NCBI GenBank assembly: GCA_002359975.1
Contig: DENG01000075.1
Coordinates: 19,309-25,322 of the forward strand
Source: Polynucleobacter sp. UBA2650
Lineage (GTDB): Bacteria > Pseudomonadota > Gammaproteobacteria > Burkholderiales > Burkholderiaceae
DNA length: 6,014 nt
Direction: 5' to 3'
Both the position numbers and the translations under genes were made by a program. A model generated the notes under the pieces. The model saw only the letters and a program-made list of their open reading frames with translations. It did not search any database and was not told where the DNA came from. Positions 1 to 6,014 of this stretch are shown here, one piece after another. The first letter of the stretch is position 1. Each line of letters starts with the position of its first letter.

Positions 1-843
1 AACTTCAATCCATTGATGACACTGTATTTGACAGATAACACCAGTGCAGATGAGGTACGCAAAGCCAGCGAACACCAGATTATTGGATTTAAGTTATATC
101 CAGCAGGCGCAACCACCAACAGTGATGCAGGTGTTACTAACATTAAACACGCTTACCCTGCTTTAGAAGCCATGCAAAAGCATTCGGTGCCTTTATTAAT
201 TCATGGTGAAGTTACTGAATCTGCTATTGATATCTTTGATCGAGAGGCCGTATTTATTGATCGAATACTAGAGCCAGTACGAAAAGATTTTCCAGAGCTT
301 CGTATCATTTTTGAGCACATCACAACCAAACAAGCAGCTCACTATGTACGCGACGCTGACACTAAAGGCAAAAATACCTTGGGCGCAACGATCACCGCTC
401 ATCATCTTTTAATGAACCGTAATAGTTTGTTCACTGGCGGTATTCGACCACATCATTATTGTTTGCCAATCTTAAAGCGTGAAGAACATCGGCTTGCGCT
501 AATGGAAGTGGCAACCAGTGGCAACCCACGATTTTTCTTGGGGACCGATAGTGCCCCACATCCAAAAGGTGAAAAAGAAAGTAGCTGTGGTTGTGCTGGT
601 TGCTATACAGCACACAATGCAATGGGTTTGTATGCAGAAGCGTTTGATAGCGTTGGTCAACTTGACCGACTTGAGGGCTTTGCCAGTTTCTTTGGCCCCG
701 ATTTTTATTCTTTACCTCGTAATCAGGATCAAATCACCCTAGTTCAGCAGGTTGAAGAGGTGCCTTTTGAGTTCACTCTAGGCAATACCGTACTGGTCCC
801 ATTGCGCGCTGGCGAGACCATTGCATGGTCTCTAGCAAAGTAA
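1..843 (+). CDS. pyrC: Dihydroorotase PyrC, 5'-truncated by the window edge
   Basis: Dihydroorotase interconverts carbamoyl-aspartate and dihydroorotate in de novo pyrimidine synthesis, in the cytoplasm, using a binuclear zinc centre. The reading frame is open from base 1; the first four codons (NFNP) run into [10 protein letters not shown], which matches the middle of E. coli-type PyrC, so the TTG at 13 is not a start. The 280 residues visible compare with about 348 in E. coli, so roughly 65-70 N-terminal residues, including the HxH zinc ligands, lie off the left edge. Counting from the first visible residue, the metal and active-site residues are present: Lys31 in [12 protein letters not shown] (the carboxylated lysine), His68 in IHGEVT, His106 in FEHITT, and Asp183/His187 in GTDSAPH. 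The SSCGCAGC segment typical of the class follows. The gene ends with TAA at 841-843, 38 bp before rnpB, and no terminator is seen. Identification is very secure. Confidence 0.97.
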   Translation, partial: NFNPLMTLYLTDNTSADEVRKASEHQIIGFKLYPAGATTNSDAGVTNIKHAYPALEAMQKHSVPLLIHGEVTESAIDIFDREAVFIDRILEPVRKDFPELRIIFEHITTKQAAHYVRDADTKGKNTLGATITAHHLLMNRNSLFTGGIRPHHYCLPILKREEHRLALMEVATSGNPRFFLGTDSAPHPKGEKESSCGCAGCYTAHNAMGLYAEAFDSVGQLDRLEGFASFFGPDFYSLPRNQDQITLVQQVEEVPFEFTLGNTVLVPLRAGETIAWSLAK

Positions 844-846
844 TTT

Positions 847-875
847 TTAACTCAAATACCATACTCGTTTAGACT
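847..875 (+). promoter_or_regulatory. Predicted sigma70 promoter of rnpB
   Basis: A -35 TTAACT (847-852) and a -10 TAGACT (870-875) are separated by 17 bp; each matches the consensus at four of six positions. A start seven bases past the -10 falls at 882, exactly the first base of the P1 helix of the RNase P RNA. The agreement between promoter spacing and the structure-defined 5' end is the main support. The promoter lies just after the pyrC stop codon. It is inferred from sequence only. Confidence 0.6.
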
Positions 876-881
876 GTTAGC

Positions 882-1188
882 GCAGAGTTAACTAGGCAAT
901 CGCTGCTTTCGTAAGAAAGGAGAGGAAAGTCCGGACTCCATAGGGCAGGGTGTTGGCTAACAGCCATCCACGGTGACGTGCGGAATAGGGCCACAGAGAC
1001 GAGCGTATTTAGTTACGGTGAAACGCGGTAACCTCCACCCGGAGCAATCCCAAGTAAGCAGATGTTGACGCGGCCCGTCGAGTCTGCGGGTAGGGAGCTT
1101 GAGCTTTTAGGTAACTAAAGGCCTAGAGGAATGATTGCCCCTTGATGCAAATCAGGGCGACAGAATCCGGCTTATCGGTTAACTCTGC
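882..1188 (+). ncRNA. rnpB: RNase P RNA (class A), compact form
   Basis: This is the catalytic RNA of RNase P, which cuts 5' leaders from pre-tRNAs. The ends are set by P1, a perfect 11-bp helix between 882-892 and 1178-1188. P2 pairs 895-901 with 1133-1139. The conserved cores are present: GAGGAAAGTCCGG (922-934), CCACAGAGACGAG (991-1003), the GGTGAAACGCGGTAACC and CCACCCGGAGCAA segments after it, and CAGAATCCGGCTTATCGG (1161-1178), the last forming P4 with the first core. The GGU that binds tRNA CCA ends is at about 1089-1091. P3 (906-919, GUAA loop), P9 (969-980, GUGA loop), P18 (1104-1121, GUAA loop) and P19 (about 1140-1157, GCAA loop) are capped by GNRA tetraloops; P8 is 954-966. P13/P14 are absent, as I recall for Cupriavidus/Ralstonia. 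P12 is only a 4-bp stub (1004-1017). At 307 nt it is much shorter than the 377 nt of E. coli. The mature 3' end may run a few bases further. The 3' strand overlaps the end of the OsmC gene on the opposite strand. Confidence 0.97.
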
Positions 1189-1601
1189 ACTATTTCAAAG
1201 CTATGAGTGATCTCAGCAGTCTTCCCTAACATGGCTGTGGCAGAGCAGTATTTGTCATGCGATAGATTAATGGCGCGCTCAACTTTGCTGGGGTCCAAAT
1301 CTTTTCCCTTAACCGTGAAATGTAGATTAATTTTGGTGAATACCTTGGGGTCGGTTTCTGCTCGCTCGGCTTGCAAGGACACCTCACAGGCGCTGATATT
1401 CTGGCGGGAGCGCTGTAGGATTAAAACCACATCGAAGGCTGTACAGCCCCCAGCCCCCGCCAGCATTAATTCCATTGGGCGCGGTGCTAGATTGCGGCCT
1501 CCAGCCTCTGGGGCCCCGTCCATATTCAGAATATGCCCGGTACCGGTCTCTGCCATAAAGGCCATTCCCGAGGAGGCTAGCCAATTAATTTTACATTCCA
1601 T
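1179..1601 (-). CDS. OsmC/Ohr superfamily protein, YhfA-like thiol peroxidase
   Basis: This is a 140-residue OsmC-fold protein. OsmC/Ohr proteins are dimeric cytoplasmic enzymes that reduce organic hydroperoxides with a cysteine pair. The sequence aligns along its whole length with E. coli YhfA (about 134 residues), sharing SPMEM/RPMEL, AGGCTAFDVV, FTKINLHF and KYCSATAML-type blocks, so it belongs to the YhfA branch rather than OsmC or Ohr proper. The two conserved cysteines are Cys53 (AGAGGCTAFD) and Cys119 (HDKYCSAT). Its physiological substrate is not known from sequence. The ATG at 1599-1601 is preceded by an AAGGA ribosome binding site (1608-1612 on the complement) with a 6-nt spacer, which fixes the start. 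The gene is convergent with rnpB: its stop (1179-1181) and last residues lie inside the 3' P1 strand of the RNase P RNA. It is probably a single-gene transcript. Confidence 0.93.
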   Translation of the reverse strand: MECKINWLASSGMAFMAETGTGHILNMDGAPEAGGRNLAPRPMELMLAGAGGCTAFDVVLILQRSRQNISACEVSLQAERAETDPKVFTKINLHFTVKGKDLDPSKVERAINLSHDKYCSATAMLGKTAEITHSFEIVQS

Positions 1602-1833
1602 TATTATTCCTTAAAAAACAATATTTATATATAAATCAATAACTTATGATTTTTTAGAGCCTATAGGTCTTATATAACATCTAGGGTAAACCCAAATTTT
1701 TTCTTGCAATGCACAATCAAGATGTTTAAAATAACCACATTGATACCAAGTTTGTTTGATTTGAGGCTTAAAAGGCCGTTTTACAAGCTTGCATTCTACT
1801 GATGTCTCCTCCACCCAAACATAGGTGGATTTC

Positions 1834-1862
1834 AACCCGGGATTGATTCCCGGGTTTTTTTT
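1834..1862 (+). terminator. Strong rightward intrinsic terminator without an assigned gene
   Basis: A perfect 9-bp stem (AACCCGGGA at 1834-1842 with TCCCGGGTT at 1848-1856) closes a 5-nt loop and is followed by eight consecutive T residues (1855-1862). Only the plus strand carries the T tract downstream, so it acts on rightward transcription. No annotated plus-strand gene lies between rnpB and this point. It may end rnpB read-through, an antisense transcript of osmC, or an unrecognised small RNA. Confidence 0.85.
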
Positions 1863-1872
1863 AGGTTACAAT
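1843..1872 (+). promoter_or_regulatory. Candidate rplM-rpsI promoter overlapping the terminator
   Basis: TTGATT (1843-1848, four of six to the -35 consensus) and TACAAT (1867-1872, five of six to the -10 consensus) are 18 bp apart. The -35 occupies the loop and the first base of the 3' arm of the terminator hairpin; the -10 follows just past the T tract. A start near 1879 would give rplM a leader of about 138 nt. This is the best plus-strand promoter match between the terminator and rplM, but it rests on sequence alone. Confidence 0.5.
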
Positions 1873-2016
1873 TCAAGGCTTTACTGAATTATCGATTAGT
1901 CAACGGTAATTGTTTTACCAAATGCGATATCTGATCTGCGAGCCTGCAAACATAAGCGGAGCCAAAGTGCGATAACGATTTGGAGTGTGTGTGACTATAA
2001 CAATTTGAAAGTAATC

Positions 2017-2445
2017 ATGAAGACCTTTTCCGCAAAACCGCATGAGGTAAAGCGCGAGTGGTTCGTGATTGACGCTACGGACAAAGTCCTCGGTCGTGTC
2101 GCCAGTGAAGTGGCACTCCGTCTACGCGGCAAGCACAAACCCGAATTTACCCCACACGTTGATACTGGCGATTTCATTGTCGTCATCAATTCATCCAAGC
2201 TCCGCGTAACGGGCACCAAGGGATTGAATAAGATTTATTACCGTCATAGTGGTTATCCAGGCGGCATCAGCTCAACAAATTTTGACAAGATGCAAGCCCG
2301 TTTTCCAACACGTGCTTTAGAGAAAGCAGTGAAGGGGATGTTGCCAAAAGGCCCACTGGGCTATGCCATGATCAAAAAGCTGAAGGTTTATGGCGATGCA
2401 GATCATCCACATACGGCTCAACAGCCAAAACCTTTAGAGATCTAA
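2017..2445 (+). CDS. rplM: 50S ribosomal protein L13
   Basis: L13 is an early-assembling 23S rRNA-binding protein of the large ribosomal subunit. The 142 residues from the ATG at 2017 equal the E. coli length and begin [20 protein letters not shown], which aligns from the first residue. [19 protein letters not shown] (about 36-53) and [10 protein letters not shown] (106-115) are family signatures. An in-frame GTG at 1987 would add ten residues (CDYNNLKVI preceding the methionine) that the family lacks, so I reject it. The ribosome binding site is weak, with GAAAG at 2007-2011 five bases before the ATG. The gene leads a two-gene operon; the rpsI start is only 9 nt past its stop codon. A leader of about 138 nt before the start leaves room for autoregulation, but I cannot identify a known L13 control element. 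Confidence 0.98.
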   Translation: MKTFSAKPHEVKREWFVIDATDKVLGRVASEVALRLRGKHKPEFTPHVDTGDFIVVINSSKLRVTGTKGLNKIYYRHSGYPGGISSTNFDKMQARFPTRALEKAVKGMLPKGPLGYAMIKKLKVYGDADHPHTAQQPKPLEI

Positions 2446-2454
2446 GGAAGCGAT

Positions 2455-2847
2455 ATGTACGGAAATTGGAACTATGGAACAGGCCGTCGCAAGAGTTCAG
2501 TTGCACGTGTCTTTATTAAATCCGGTAAAGGTGAAATTACTGTCAATGGTAAGCCAATTGATGCTTACTTTGCCCGTGAGACCTCCCGCATGATCGCACG
2601 TCAGCCACTCGCTTTGACAAGTAATCTCACTACCTTTGATATTCAAGTTAACGTTAGTGGTGGCGGTGAAACTGGTCAAGCTGGTGCAGTTCGTCATGGC
2701 GTAACACGAGCATTGATTGACTATGATGCAGCCTTAAAGCCAACCCTTTCAAAGGCTGGCTTGGTAACTCGTGACGCCCGTGAAGTTGAACGTAAGAAAG
2801 TTGGCTTACACGGTGCTCGCCGTCGTAAACAATTTAGTAAGCGTTAA
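2455..2847 (+). CDS. rpsI: 30S ribosomal protein S9
   Basis: S9 is a head protein of the small ribosomal subunit whose C-terminal tail reaches the P-site tRNA. The 130 residues match the E. coli length. Visible signatures are [14 protein letters not shown] (7-20), the [15 protein letters not shown] loop (68-82), [15 protein letters not shown] (104-118) and the basic tail [10 protein letters not shown] (121-130) ending in the invariant SKR. The N-terminus (MYGNWN) differs from E. coli MAENQY but is the same length. An AAGGA ribosome binding site (2444-2448) overlaps the rplM TAA stop, with 6 nt before the ATG, so translation of the two genes is probably linked. The operon ends at the terminator about 20 bp downstream. 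Confidence 0.98.
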   Translation: MYGNWNYGTGRRKSSVARVFIKSGKGEITVNGKPIDAYFARETSRMIARQPLALTSNLTTFDIQVNVSGGGETGQAGAVRHGVTRALIDYDAALKPTLSKAGLVTRDAREVERKKVGLHGARRRKQFSKR

Positions 2848-2866
2848 GCAAACCAAATTGCATCCT

Positions 2867-2894
2867 GGGGCCGCTTACGCGGCCCTTATTTTTT
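2867..2894 (+). terminator. Intrinsic terminator of the rplM-rpsI operon
   Basis: GGGCCGC (2868-2874) and GCGGCCC (2879-2885) form a perfect 7-bp GC-rich stem around a TTAC loop, extendable by a G-T pair. A T-rich tract (TTATTTTTTA) follows. It lies 20 nt after the rpsI stop and separates the ribosomal operon from argC. Confidence 0.92.
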
Positions 2895-2895
2895 A

Positions 2896-2901
2896 TACAA
2901 T
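2896..2901 (+). promoter_or_regulatory. Possible -10 element for argC
   Basis: TACAAT directly follows the rpsI terminator T tract and matches the -10 consensus at five of six positions. It is the same hexamer as in the proposed rplM promoter. I see no convincing -35 at the right distance, because that position falls in the terminator hairpin, so the call is tentative. Confidence 0.35.
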
Positions 2902-2925
2902 CAATCTATATCGCCGTTAATAAAT

Positions 2926-2930
2926 GGAGA
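2926..2930 (+). promoter_or_regulatory. Ribosome binding site that decides the argC start
   Basis: GGAGA lies 5 nt before the ATG at 2936. The alternative in-frame ATG at 2924 overlaps this motif and has no ribosome binding site of its own. The motif therefore supports initiation at 2936. Confidence 0.75.
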
Positions 2931-2935
2931 AGAGC

Positions 2936-3994
2936 ATGATTAAGGTCGGCATTGTTGGAGGTACAGGCTATACCGGTGTTGAGCTACTCCGTCTTTTGGC
3001 TCAGCACCCTAAGGTGCAATTACATTCAATTACCTCGCGCACAGAAGCGGGCACGCCGGTCGCCGAGATGTTTTCTTCATTACGTGGTCGGGTTCATTTG
3101 CAATTTACAACGCCGGATAAAGCTAATCTACACGAATGTGATGCAGTCTTTTTTGCTACACCACATGGCGTGGCAATGGCGCAAGCTAAAGAATTACTAG
3201 CTGCAAATGTAAAGATACTGGATTTGGCTGCAGATTTTCGTTTGCAAGATACCGCTGTCTTTGAGAAATGGTACGGTATGCCACATGCCTGCCCCGAGAT
3301 CTTGAAAGAAGCGGTGTATGGTTTACCAGAAATAAATCGGGAAGCCATTAAAAAGGCACGTCTGGTGGGTTTAGCAGGTTGTTATCCAACTTCTGTGCAA
3401 TTAGGTTTTGCACCACTGCTCTCATCCAAAAATGGTTTGAATCATCCATTGGTTGAATCTCAAAATTTGATCGCAGACTGTAAATCAGGAACATCTGGCG
3501 CAGGACGTAAGGCCGAGATCCCCACATTACTTTCAGAGGCTAGTGATAACTTCAAGGCCTATGGCGTTAAAGGGCACCGTCATTTACCAGAAATTATGCA
3601 AGGCCTAAAGGCGATCGCCGGTCATGACGACCTTGCATTGACCTTCGTGCCCCACCTAACACCAATGATTCGGGGGATCCACTCGACCCTGTATGCACGG
3701 ATTCTGCCGGAGGGGCGTTCAATAGATTTCCAGGCCCTTTATGAGCAGTTCTATGCCAATGAGCCATTTATAGATGTTTTACCCCCTGGCAGCCATCCAG
3801 AAACTCGCTCCGTGCGGGGAAGTAATGGTATGAAAATAGCGATTCATCGCCCAGGAGGCGGAGATACCCTAGTAATCCTAGTGGTAGAGGACAATCTCGT
3901 AAAAGGGGCTTCAGGGCAGGGGGTCCAGTGCATGAATCTGATGTTTGGTTTTCCTGAGAACATGGGTTTGGAGCAGATTGCCCTCTTGCCCTAG
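2936..3994 (+). CDS. argC: N-acetyl-gamma-glutamyl-phosphate reductase
   Basis: ArgC reduces N-acetylglutamyl-phosphate to the semialdehyde with NADPH, the third step of arginine synthesis, in the cytoplasm. The 352-residue product starts [14 protein letters not shown], with the dinucleotide-binding glycine motif at residues 8-14. The catalytic cysteine is Cys149 in [12 protein letters not shown]. Further family blocks are FATPHG (73-78), LDLAADFRL (95-103), [13 protein letters not shown] (181-193) and [12 protein letters not shown] (209-220), the last carrying the active-site histidines. The length and the LAGCYPT form fit the approximately 350-residue ArgC type rather than the short type. 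I place the start at 2936 from its GGAGA ribosome binding site. The gene sits between the rpsI terminator and erpA, 80 bp from the latter, and no other arginine gene is nearby; the position probably reflects lineage synteny. Confidence 0.96.
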   Translation: MIKVGIVGGTGYTGVELLRLLAQHPKVQLHSITSRTEAGTPVAEMFSSLRGRVHLQFTTPDKANLHECDAVFFATPHGVAMAQAKELLAANVKILDLAADFRLQDTAVFEKWYGMPHACPEILKEAVYGLPEINREAIKKARLVGLAGCYPTSVQLGFAPLLSSKNGLNHPLVESQNLIADCKSGTSGAGRKAEIPTLLSEASDNFKAYGVKGHRHLPEIMQGLKAIAGHDDLALTFVPHLTPMIRGIHSTLYARILPEGRSIDFQALYEQFYANEPFIDVLPPGSHPETRSVRGSNGMKIAIHRPGGGDTLVILVVEDNLVKGASGQGVQCMNLMFGFPENMGLEQIALLP

Positions 3995-4010
3995 ATGCTT
4001 CTATGCACCC

Positions 4011-4040
4011 TGTGCAAACAGGGGAATTAAAGCCTAAAAT
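4011..4040 (+). promoter_or_regulatory. Possible erpA promoter
   Basis: TAAAAT (4035-4040) is a good -10 match, five of six. A poor -35, TGTGCA (4011-4016), stands 18 bp upstream. A start near 4047 would give erpA a short leader of about 28 nt. A 5-bp hairpin, CCCTG (4008-4012) with CAGGG (4019-4023), overlaps the -35 area but has no T tract, so it is not a convincing argC terminator. Confidence 0.4.
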
Positions 4041-4074
4041 GGATCTACATCAGAAATTTTGACAGGAGTAGCAA

Positions 4075-4455
4075 ATGAGCCAAACCAATGCAGCAGTCGA
4101 TCAAAGTACAGCTCTTGCTGAGCCACCAACCCCTTTAATCTTTACCGATAGTGCAGCAGCCAAAGTTGCTGATCTGATTGCCGAAGAGGGTAATACAGAT
4201 CTGAAGTTGCGAGTCTTTGTGCAAGGCGGAGGCTGTTCTGGATTTCAGTATGGCTTTACTTTTGATGAAGCGGTCAATGAAGATGACACTACTTTTGAAA
4301 AGAATGGTGTTACTTTGTTAGTGGACTCCATGAGCTTTCAGTATTTAGTAGGTGCTGAGATTGATTACAAAGAAGATATCAATGGCTCACAATTTGTGAT
4401 TAAGAATCCCAACGCAACCACAACCTGCGGTTGCGGATCTTCTTTCTCTGCTTAA
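4075..4455 (+). CDS. erpA: Iron-sulfur cluster insertion protein ErpA (A-type carrier)
   Basis: ErpA is an A-type carrier that receives Fe-S clusters from the scaffold and inserts them into apo-proteins. The 126-residue product has the HesB/IscA fold region from about residue 20 on. It shows [17 protein letters not shown] and the terminal [11 protein letters not shown]. The three cluster-ligand cysteines are present: Cys54, Cys118 and Cys120. [29 protein letters not shown] (86-114) matches ErpA better than IscA. An N-terminal stretch of about 20 residues, rich in Ala, Thr and Pro, extends beyond the E. coli protein (114 residues) and is probably disordered. AGGAG (4064-4068) six bases before the ATG supports the start. 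The gene is convergent with anmK: the two stop codons share TTAA at 4452-4455, with no terminator between them. Confidence 0.95.
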   Translation: MSQTNAAVDQSTALAEPPTPLIFTDSAAAKVADLIAEEGNTDLKLRVFVQGGGCSGFQYGFTFDEAVNEDDTTFEKNGVTLLVDSMSFQYLVGAEIDYKEDINGSQFVIKNPNATTTCGCGSSFSA

Positions 4456-5639
4456 GTAGCGGGGTAATACGCACCAAGTACGCGTAAACCTTTTGCACCC
4501 GTAACGGCTGGCATATTTGCTGGCCGTTTTCTTTGGTGCGCCCAAGCTAGCCAGGCAAAAGCCAAACCCTCTACTAGTTGAGGGTCAACACCATGCTGCG
4601 CAGAAGACTCAATCAGTAGCCCAGGAAGTTGTTGATGGGCATAAATTTTGAGAAGTTCGATTAAGGTAATATTTTTACTGCCACCGCCACACACAATTAG
4701 GCGTTGAGTATCTTTGGCATGAGCTTGCAAACTATTTAGAGTGCTCTGAATCGTTAATTGCAATAAGGTAGCCTGAATATCTTCTGATGAATAAGAGGCA
4801 TGCTGGAGGTGACTTAGAATCCAATTTAGATTGAAGTAATCCCGTCCGGTGCTTTTTGGAGGAAGTTTTGAGAAAAAGGCATCGCTCATCATTCTGAGCA
4901 AAAGCGCGTCGTCAGGACGGCCAGAGCTTGCCCATTGACCATCCTGATCAAAATCCTTGCCTCGCTCTCTCCGAATCCAGGCATCTAGAAGAATATTCCC
5001 CGGGCCGCAATCAAAGCCACTAACCCCGCCATCCTTAGATAAGAGTGTAAGGTTGGCTATTCCACCCAAATTAAGAACCGCACGATTTTCCTTGGGTGAA
5101 AAAAATTGTTCTTGATGAAATACCGGAACTAAGGGAGCGCCTTGACCCCCTGCTGCCATATCCCGTAAACGAAAATTAGCAATTACATCAATACCAGTTA
5201 GTTCTGCGAGAAGGGCGGGGTTAAGGCTTTGGTGGGTATAGCTCTGTAAGACCTCGCTATGCGGTTGGTGTCTGAGGGTTTGTCCGTGAGCGCCAATAGC
5301 ACAAATATGGTTAGCCTCAATACCCTGAATTCGTAAGAGTTTTGCACAGGCTTGTGCATAAGCAGCTGCCAAGCTATTTGCAGCCAAATGCTCACGATGG
5401 AGCTCATTGGAAGTTTCCTGCTGAAGGGCAAAAAATTCTTGTTTTAGAGCTAAATCAAATGGGAGGCTAATTGCTTGTAAAAGCTTTGTTTTACCAGAGG
5501 TATTTATTTCAGCCAAGACCGCATCGATACCATCTAAGCTGGTACCAGACATTAGTCCGATATACAGATTACTTGACAGGGATGAATTAGCAGAATTCAA
5601 GGGTGGGTGCTCAGGTTCTCGACAATGCGACAATGACAC
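4452..5639 (-). CDS. anmK: Anhydro-N-acetylmuramic acid kinase
   Basis: AnmK hydrolyses the 1,6-anhydro ring and phosphorylates anhydro-MurNAc to MurNAc-6-phosphate, recycling peptidoglycan sugar in the cytoplasm. Family motifs appear in order: [17 protein letters not shown] (26-42), AIGAHGQT (114-121), [14 protein letters not shown] (162-175), [10 protein letters not shown] (189-198), GFDCGPGN (208-215, with the catalytic-type Asp210), STGRDYFN (263-270), VCGGGSKN (316-323), [10 protein letters not shown] (357-366) and LGAYYPA near the end. The start is uncertain. The called GTG at 5637-5639 gives 395 residues against 369 in E. coli, and the first 24 (Ser/Pro-rich) look unlike the family. 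There is no ATG before Met30, and no good ribosome binding site precedes the GTG or the in-frame TTG at 5598-5600. Two spots differ from the usual motifs: IANFRLRD has Asn155 where most members have Asp, and YTHQSLN replaces YTLQ-type sequence. The fold and other active-site residues are intact, so I expect an active enzyme. It is divergent from tyrS. Confidence 0.94.
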   Translation of the reverse strand: MSLSHCREPEHPPLNSANSSLSSNLYIGLMSGTSLDGIDAVLAEINTSGKTKLLQAISLPFDLALKQEFFALQQETSNELHREHLAANSLAAAYAQACAKLLRIQGIEANHICAIGAHGQTLRHQPHSEVLQSYTHQSLNPALLAELTGIDVIANFRLRDMAAGGQGAPLVPVFHQEQFFSPKENRAVLNLGGIANLTLLSKDGGVSGFDCGPGNILLDAWIRRERGKDFDQDGQWASSGRPDDALLLRMMSDAFFSKLPPKSTGRDYFNLNWILSHLQHASYSSEDIQATLLQLTIQSTLNSLQAHAKDTQRLIVCGGGSKNITLIELLKIYAHQQLPGLLIESSAQHGVDPQLVEGLAFAWLAWAHQRKRPANMPAVTGAKGLRVLGAYYPAT

Positions 5640-5667
5640 TTTAACAATATTTAGACCCTTAATTTAA

Positions 5668-6014
<347 letters not shown>

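Larger units (their letters stand above)
1602..2016. other. 415-bp intergenic region between divergent osmC and rplM
   Basis: No convincing gene is seen here. The left part (about 1612-1680) is very AT-rich and should hold the osmC promoter; TATAAG on the minus strand (complement of about 1672-1677) is a possible -10, but no good -35 is visible. Between 1676 and 1726 the sequence can fold: 1676-1682 pairs with 1720-1726 over 7 bp and encloses GGG-TAAA-CCC (1684-1693). A second hairpin, TCCACC (1810-1815) with GGTGGA (1824-1829), stands directly before a strong rightward terminator at 1834-1862. The right part (about 1879-2016) would be the rplM leader. It contains a 5-bp hairpin (1905-1909 with 1915-1919) and a CCAAA/TTTGG pairing (1962-1966 with 1979-1983). 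A 63-codon minus-strand reading frame (1644-1835) begins with TTG inside the terminator stem and has no ribosome binding site, so I do not call it a gene. Confidence 0.6.

Noticed and set aside
13..15. TTG as a start codon for PyrC
   Set aside because: The frame is open to base 1 and the residues before it match the interior of PyrC, so the gene is simply cut by the window edge.
1207..1614. 135-codon plus-strand frame across the OsmC gene
   Set aside because: It is the antisense shadow of a gene with clear family motifs, both catalytic cysteines and a ribosome binding site on the minus strand.
1684..1702. GGG-TAAA-CCC followed by six T as a terminator
   Set aside because: The stem is only 3 bp, too weak for an intrinsic terminator on its own.
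1644..1835. 63-codon minus-strand reading frame between osmC and rplM
   Set aside because: It starts with TTG inside the terminator stem, has no ribosome binding site, and its Trp/Cys-rich product resembles nothing I recognise. It covers the region with the better-supported RNA structures.
1987..2016. Ten-residue N-terminal extension of L13 from a GTG start
   Set aside because: E. coli L13 aligns from MKTF at 2017 with identical total length; GGAG is only 1 nt from this GTG, too close to serve it.
4008..4023. CCCTG/CAGGG hairpin after argC as a terminator
   Set aside because: The stem is 5 bp and is followed by GAATTAAAG rather than a T tract.

Overview
The window is an ordinary housekeeping stretch of a betaproteobacterial chromosome, most likely Burkholderiaceae close to Polynucleobacter. 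This rests on the gene order (pyrC, rnpB, a YhfA-type OsmC gene, rplM-rpsI, argC, erpA, anmK, tyrS), on the protein sequences, and on an RNase P RNA that lacks P13/P14, as I recall for Cupriavidus/Ralstonia. The genus is an inference from memory, not a database result.

Layout. Positions 1-843 are the 3' part of pyrC (dihydroorotase), cut by the left edge. A 38-bp gap with a good promoter leads to rnpB, the RNase P RNA (882-1188). Its terminal P1 strand overlaps, in convergent orientation, the last codons of an OsmC/YhfA-family thiol peroxidase gene (1179-1601, minus strand). A 415-bp intergenic region follows. It holds the divergent start regions of osmC and rplM, and a strong rightward intrinsic terminator (1834-1862) that belongs to no visible gene. 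A candidate rplM promoter has its -35 in the terminator loop. rplM-rpsI (ribosomal proteins L13 and S9) form a tight two-gene operon closed by a clear terminator. argC (arginine biosynthesis) and erpA (iron-sulfur cluster carrier) follow, each apparently with its own start signals. erpA is convergent with anmK (anhydro-MurNAc kinase, minus strand), and their stop codons interlock in a shared TTAA. The right edge holds the start of tyrS (tyrosyl-tRNA synthetase), divergent from anmK.

How the genes relate. RNase P, L13, S9 and TyrRS belong to tRNA maturation and translation. PyrC and ArgC are biosynthetic, ErpA delivers Fe-S clusters, AnmK recycles cell-wall sugar, and the OsmC protein handles peroxides. 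The grouping looks like conserved synteny rather than one pathway. I found no mobile element, CRISPR array, toxin system, tRNA or clear sign of horizontal transfer. The points worth a second look are the stub-like P12 of the RNase P RNA, the rnpB/osmC overlap with no terminator between them, the orphan terminator with promoter overlap upstream of rplM, and the unsettled N-terminus and atypical residues of AnmK.
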